Shown here: positions 6,063-7,013 of the stretch, in pieces
Layout: the number at the start of each line of letters is the position of its first letter
Position numbering within the stretch: position 1 is the first letter of the stretch
From: an uncultured Lachnospiraceae bacterium
GTDB taxonomy: Bacteria; Bacillota; Clostridia; Lachnospirales; Lachnospiraceae
Assembly: GCA_946630645.1 (NCBI GenBank)
Contig: CAMOZD010000065.1
Location: 1 to 7,013 of the forward strand
DNA: 7,013 bases
Reading direction: 5' to 3'
Program-made: the position numbers and the translations under genes
The notes under the pieces: model-generated
Seen by the model: only the letters and a program-made list of their open reading frames with translations
The model's database searches: none
Told to the model about the DNA's origin: nothing

Positions 6063-6091
6063 TTGACAGAAAGATAAAGACTTTCTATAAG
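6063..6091 (+). promoter_or_regulatory. Strong sigma-A promoter of the MATE gene with inverted repeat in the spacer
   Basis: A perfect -35 box TTGACA (6063-6068) is separated by 17 bases from TATAAG (6086-6091), five of six matches. The spacer carries an inverted repeat AGAAAG-N7-CTTTCT (6068-6073 and 6081-6086) which touches both boxes and could bind a repressor. Transcription would start near 6098, leaving a leader of about 65 bases. The core boxes are the best promoter in the window. Confidence 0.72.
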
Positions 6092-6163
6092 CAGACAAAT
6101 GATTAGCCATTTCAGGCCTTAGACACAAATAAACCAGCAGAAACATTTCAGGAGAACCATATC

Positions 6164-6775
6164 ATGAACACAGACAAAGAATTTCTGGGAAGGGAACCGG
6201 TCAACAAACTATTATGGAAGCTGGCTGTCCCTACGGTTATCGCCCAGCTGGTAAATATGCTCTATAACATCGTGGACCGGATCTATATCGGTCACATTCC
6301 GGGAGAGGGGGCCCTGGCTCTGACGGGTGTAGGCGTCTGTATGCCCCTCATCATGGTCATCTCGGCCTTTGCCGCCCTGGTAAGCTCCGGTGGAGCGCCC
6401 CGGGCTTCCATCAGCATGGGAAAGAAGGATTATGACAAAGCCAACCATATCCTTTCCAATTGTCTCACCTTGCTGCTGCTGATCTCAGCCCTCCTGACTC
6501 TGACTCTGGTCCTTTTCAACCGCCAGCTCCTGCTGGTCTTCGGAGCCAGTGAAAATACCATCGGCTATGCCCTCTGCTCCATTATCGTTGCAGTGGTGAG
6601 GAAATTTGTACTTTTGATCCCCCTGATCTATTTGCTTCCCGCCTTGAATATCCTGGGGGACAAGGCCATGTCCGTCTATATGGCAGAGCCGGTAGCCGAC
6701 GTCCTGGCCGTGACCTTTACCAGCATATTATTCTTCATACAATTCCGTAAAGCACTGAAGGGATTAGAGGATTAA
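6164..6775 (+). pseudogene. MATE family efflux transporter with a large in-frame internal deletion
   Basis: The ORF of 203 residues begins as a standard MATE (NorM/DinF-like) cation-coupled multidrug exporter: LLWKLAVPTVIAQLVNMLYNIVDRIYIGH (helix 1), GVGVCMPLIMVISAFAAL (helix 2), the family loop GGAPRASISMGKKDYDKA at 76-93, and helix 3 near 98-118. After about ENTIGYA (130-136) it jumps to a sequence typical of the family's last two helices, RKFVLLIPLIYLLP, then YMAEPVADVLAVTFTSILFF. Full-length members are about 450 residues, so roughly 240 residues, including the repeat-related second half up to its last helices, are missing, with the frame kept. The deletion point is near 6570-6580. The ATG has AGGAG nine bases upstream, a strong promoter precedes, and a strong terminator follows. 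About five helices remain, so drug export is unlikely. I call it a deletion derivative; a functional mini-protein or an assembly collapse are alternatives. Confidence 0.75.
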
Positions 6776-6797
6776 CATCCTCTAACCCCTTCTTTTT
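6757..6797 (+). terminator. Rho-independent terminator overlapping the MATE stop codon
   Basis: GAAGGGATTAGAGGAT (6757-6772) pairs with ATCCTCTAACCCCTTC (6777-6792), a 16 bp stem with one A-C mismatch, a 4-base loop TAAC, and TTTTT at 6793-6797. The TAA stop codon (6773-6775) is in the loop and the left arm encodes the last five residues KGLED. The 3' end of the MATE gene is thus intact even though its middle is lost. Confidence 0.88.
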
Positions 6798-6827
6798 AAT
6801 GAAAAAATGTCGGTCACTCTGTTCACA

Positions 6828-7013
6828 GGCCAGCCTGGGTGAATTCCCGGCCGAATCCTGGCTTTTCGGTCAGATCCAGGTGGATTCCCAGTCAAATCCA
6901 GGTAGTTTCCCTGTCAGATCCTGGTGAATTCCTGGTCAAATCCAGGACGGTTCCCTGTCAAATCCAGATGGATCCCAAACCAATCAGATCGAATTCCCAG
7001 TCAGGTCCAGGTC
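6828..7013. repeat. Degenerate 22 bp tandem array at the right edge
   Basis: Units of 22 bp with consensus near GTCAAATCCAGGTGGATTCC begin at 6869, 6891, 6913, 6935 and 6957. A 21 bp unit starts at 6979 and a partial one at 7000 runs off the window. Two more diverged units, 22 and 19 bp, precede at 6828 and 6850. Copies differ at several positions, with GTCAGATC and GTCAAATC both common. 22 is not a multiple of three, and no start codon with a ribosome binding site opens a frame through it, so it is not supported as coding. It begins about 30 bp after the MATE terminator and continues past the window edge. Function unknown. Confidence 0.75.

Noticed and set aside
5928..6146. A 72-codon minus-strand frame between the PHP and MATE genes
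   Set aside because: It has no good ribosome binding site, covers the strong MATE promoter, and its composition looks like translated AT-rich spacer.
6839..7013. An open plus-strand frame running through the 22 bp array
   Set aside because: No ATG with a ribosome binding site opens it, and a 22 bp period rotates the frame, so lack of stops is likely chance.

Overview
The window looks like chromosomal DNA of an anaerobic member of the Bacillota, most likely a clostridial lineage. This is inferred from AGGAG-type ribosome binding sites, AT-rich spacers between moderately GC-rich genes, sigma-A-like promoters, and a [4Fe-4S]/siroheme reductase of the kind found in anaerobes. No rRNA, tRNA, CRISPR array or transposase is visible. 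No species call is possible from the sequence alone.

From left to right the window holds five genes and one broken gene on the minus strand, then one plus-strand gene: (1) the N-terminal 150 residues of a two-helix potassium channel, cut by the left edge; (2) a spacer of about 560 bp with a frameshifted gene remnant and a degenerate array of about 34 bp units; (3) a sulfite/nitrite reductase-like iron-sulfur protein (1017-1934); (4) an unusual fusion of a pRiA4b ORF-3-like domain to a complete D-2-hydroxyacid dehydrogenase (2006-3754); (5) a TauE/SafE (TSUP) anion permease (3967-4725) whose leader contains a 3 x 32 bp hairpin-bearing array; (6) a PHP-domain phosphoesterase (5021-5863) with a clear terminator; (7) divergently, a MATE transporter that lacks roughly its middle half (6164-6775), driven by a near-consensus promoter and ended by a strong terminator overlapping its stop codon. 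A degenerate 22 bp tandem array then fills the right end.

Functionally, the reductase-like protein and the TSUP permease both suggest sulfite or related sulfur-anion handling, with the fusion dehydrogenase between them. All three point the same way and no strong terminator is seen between them, but spacers of 71 and 212 bp and an array in the permease leader make one tight operon uncertain. The PHP gene is separated from the permease by its terminator, so it is probably its own unit.

The most noteworthy points are the two-domain fusion with a possible internal start for its dehydrogenase half, the internally deleted MATE gene that keeps good expression signals, and three different short tandem-repeat families in three spacers of one 7 kb window. 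I do not see a clearly new multi-gene defence or mobile system here.
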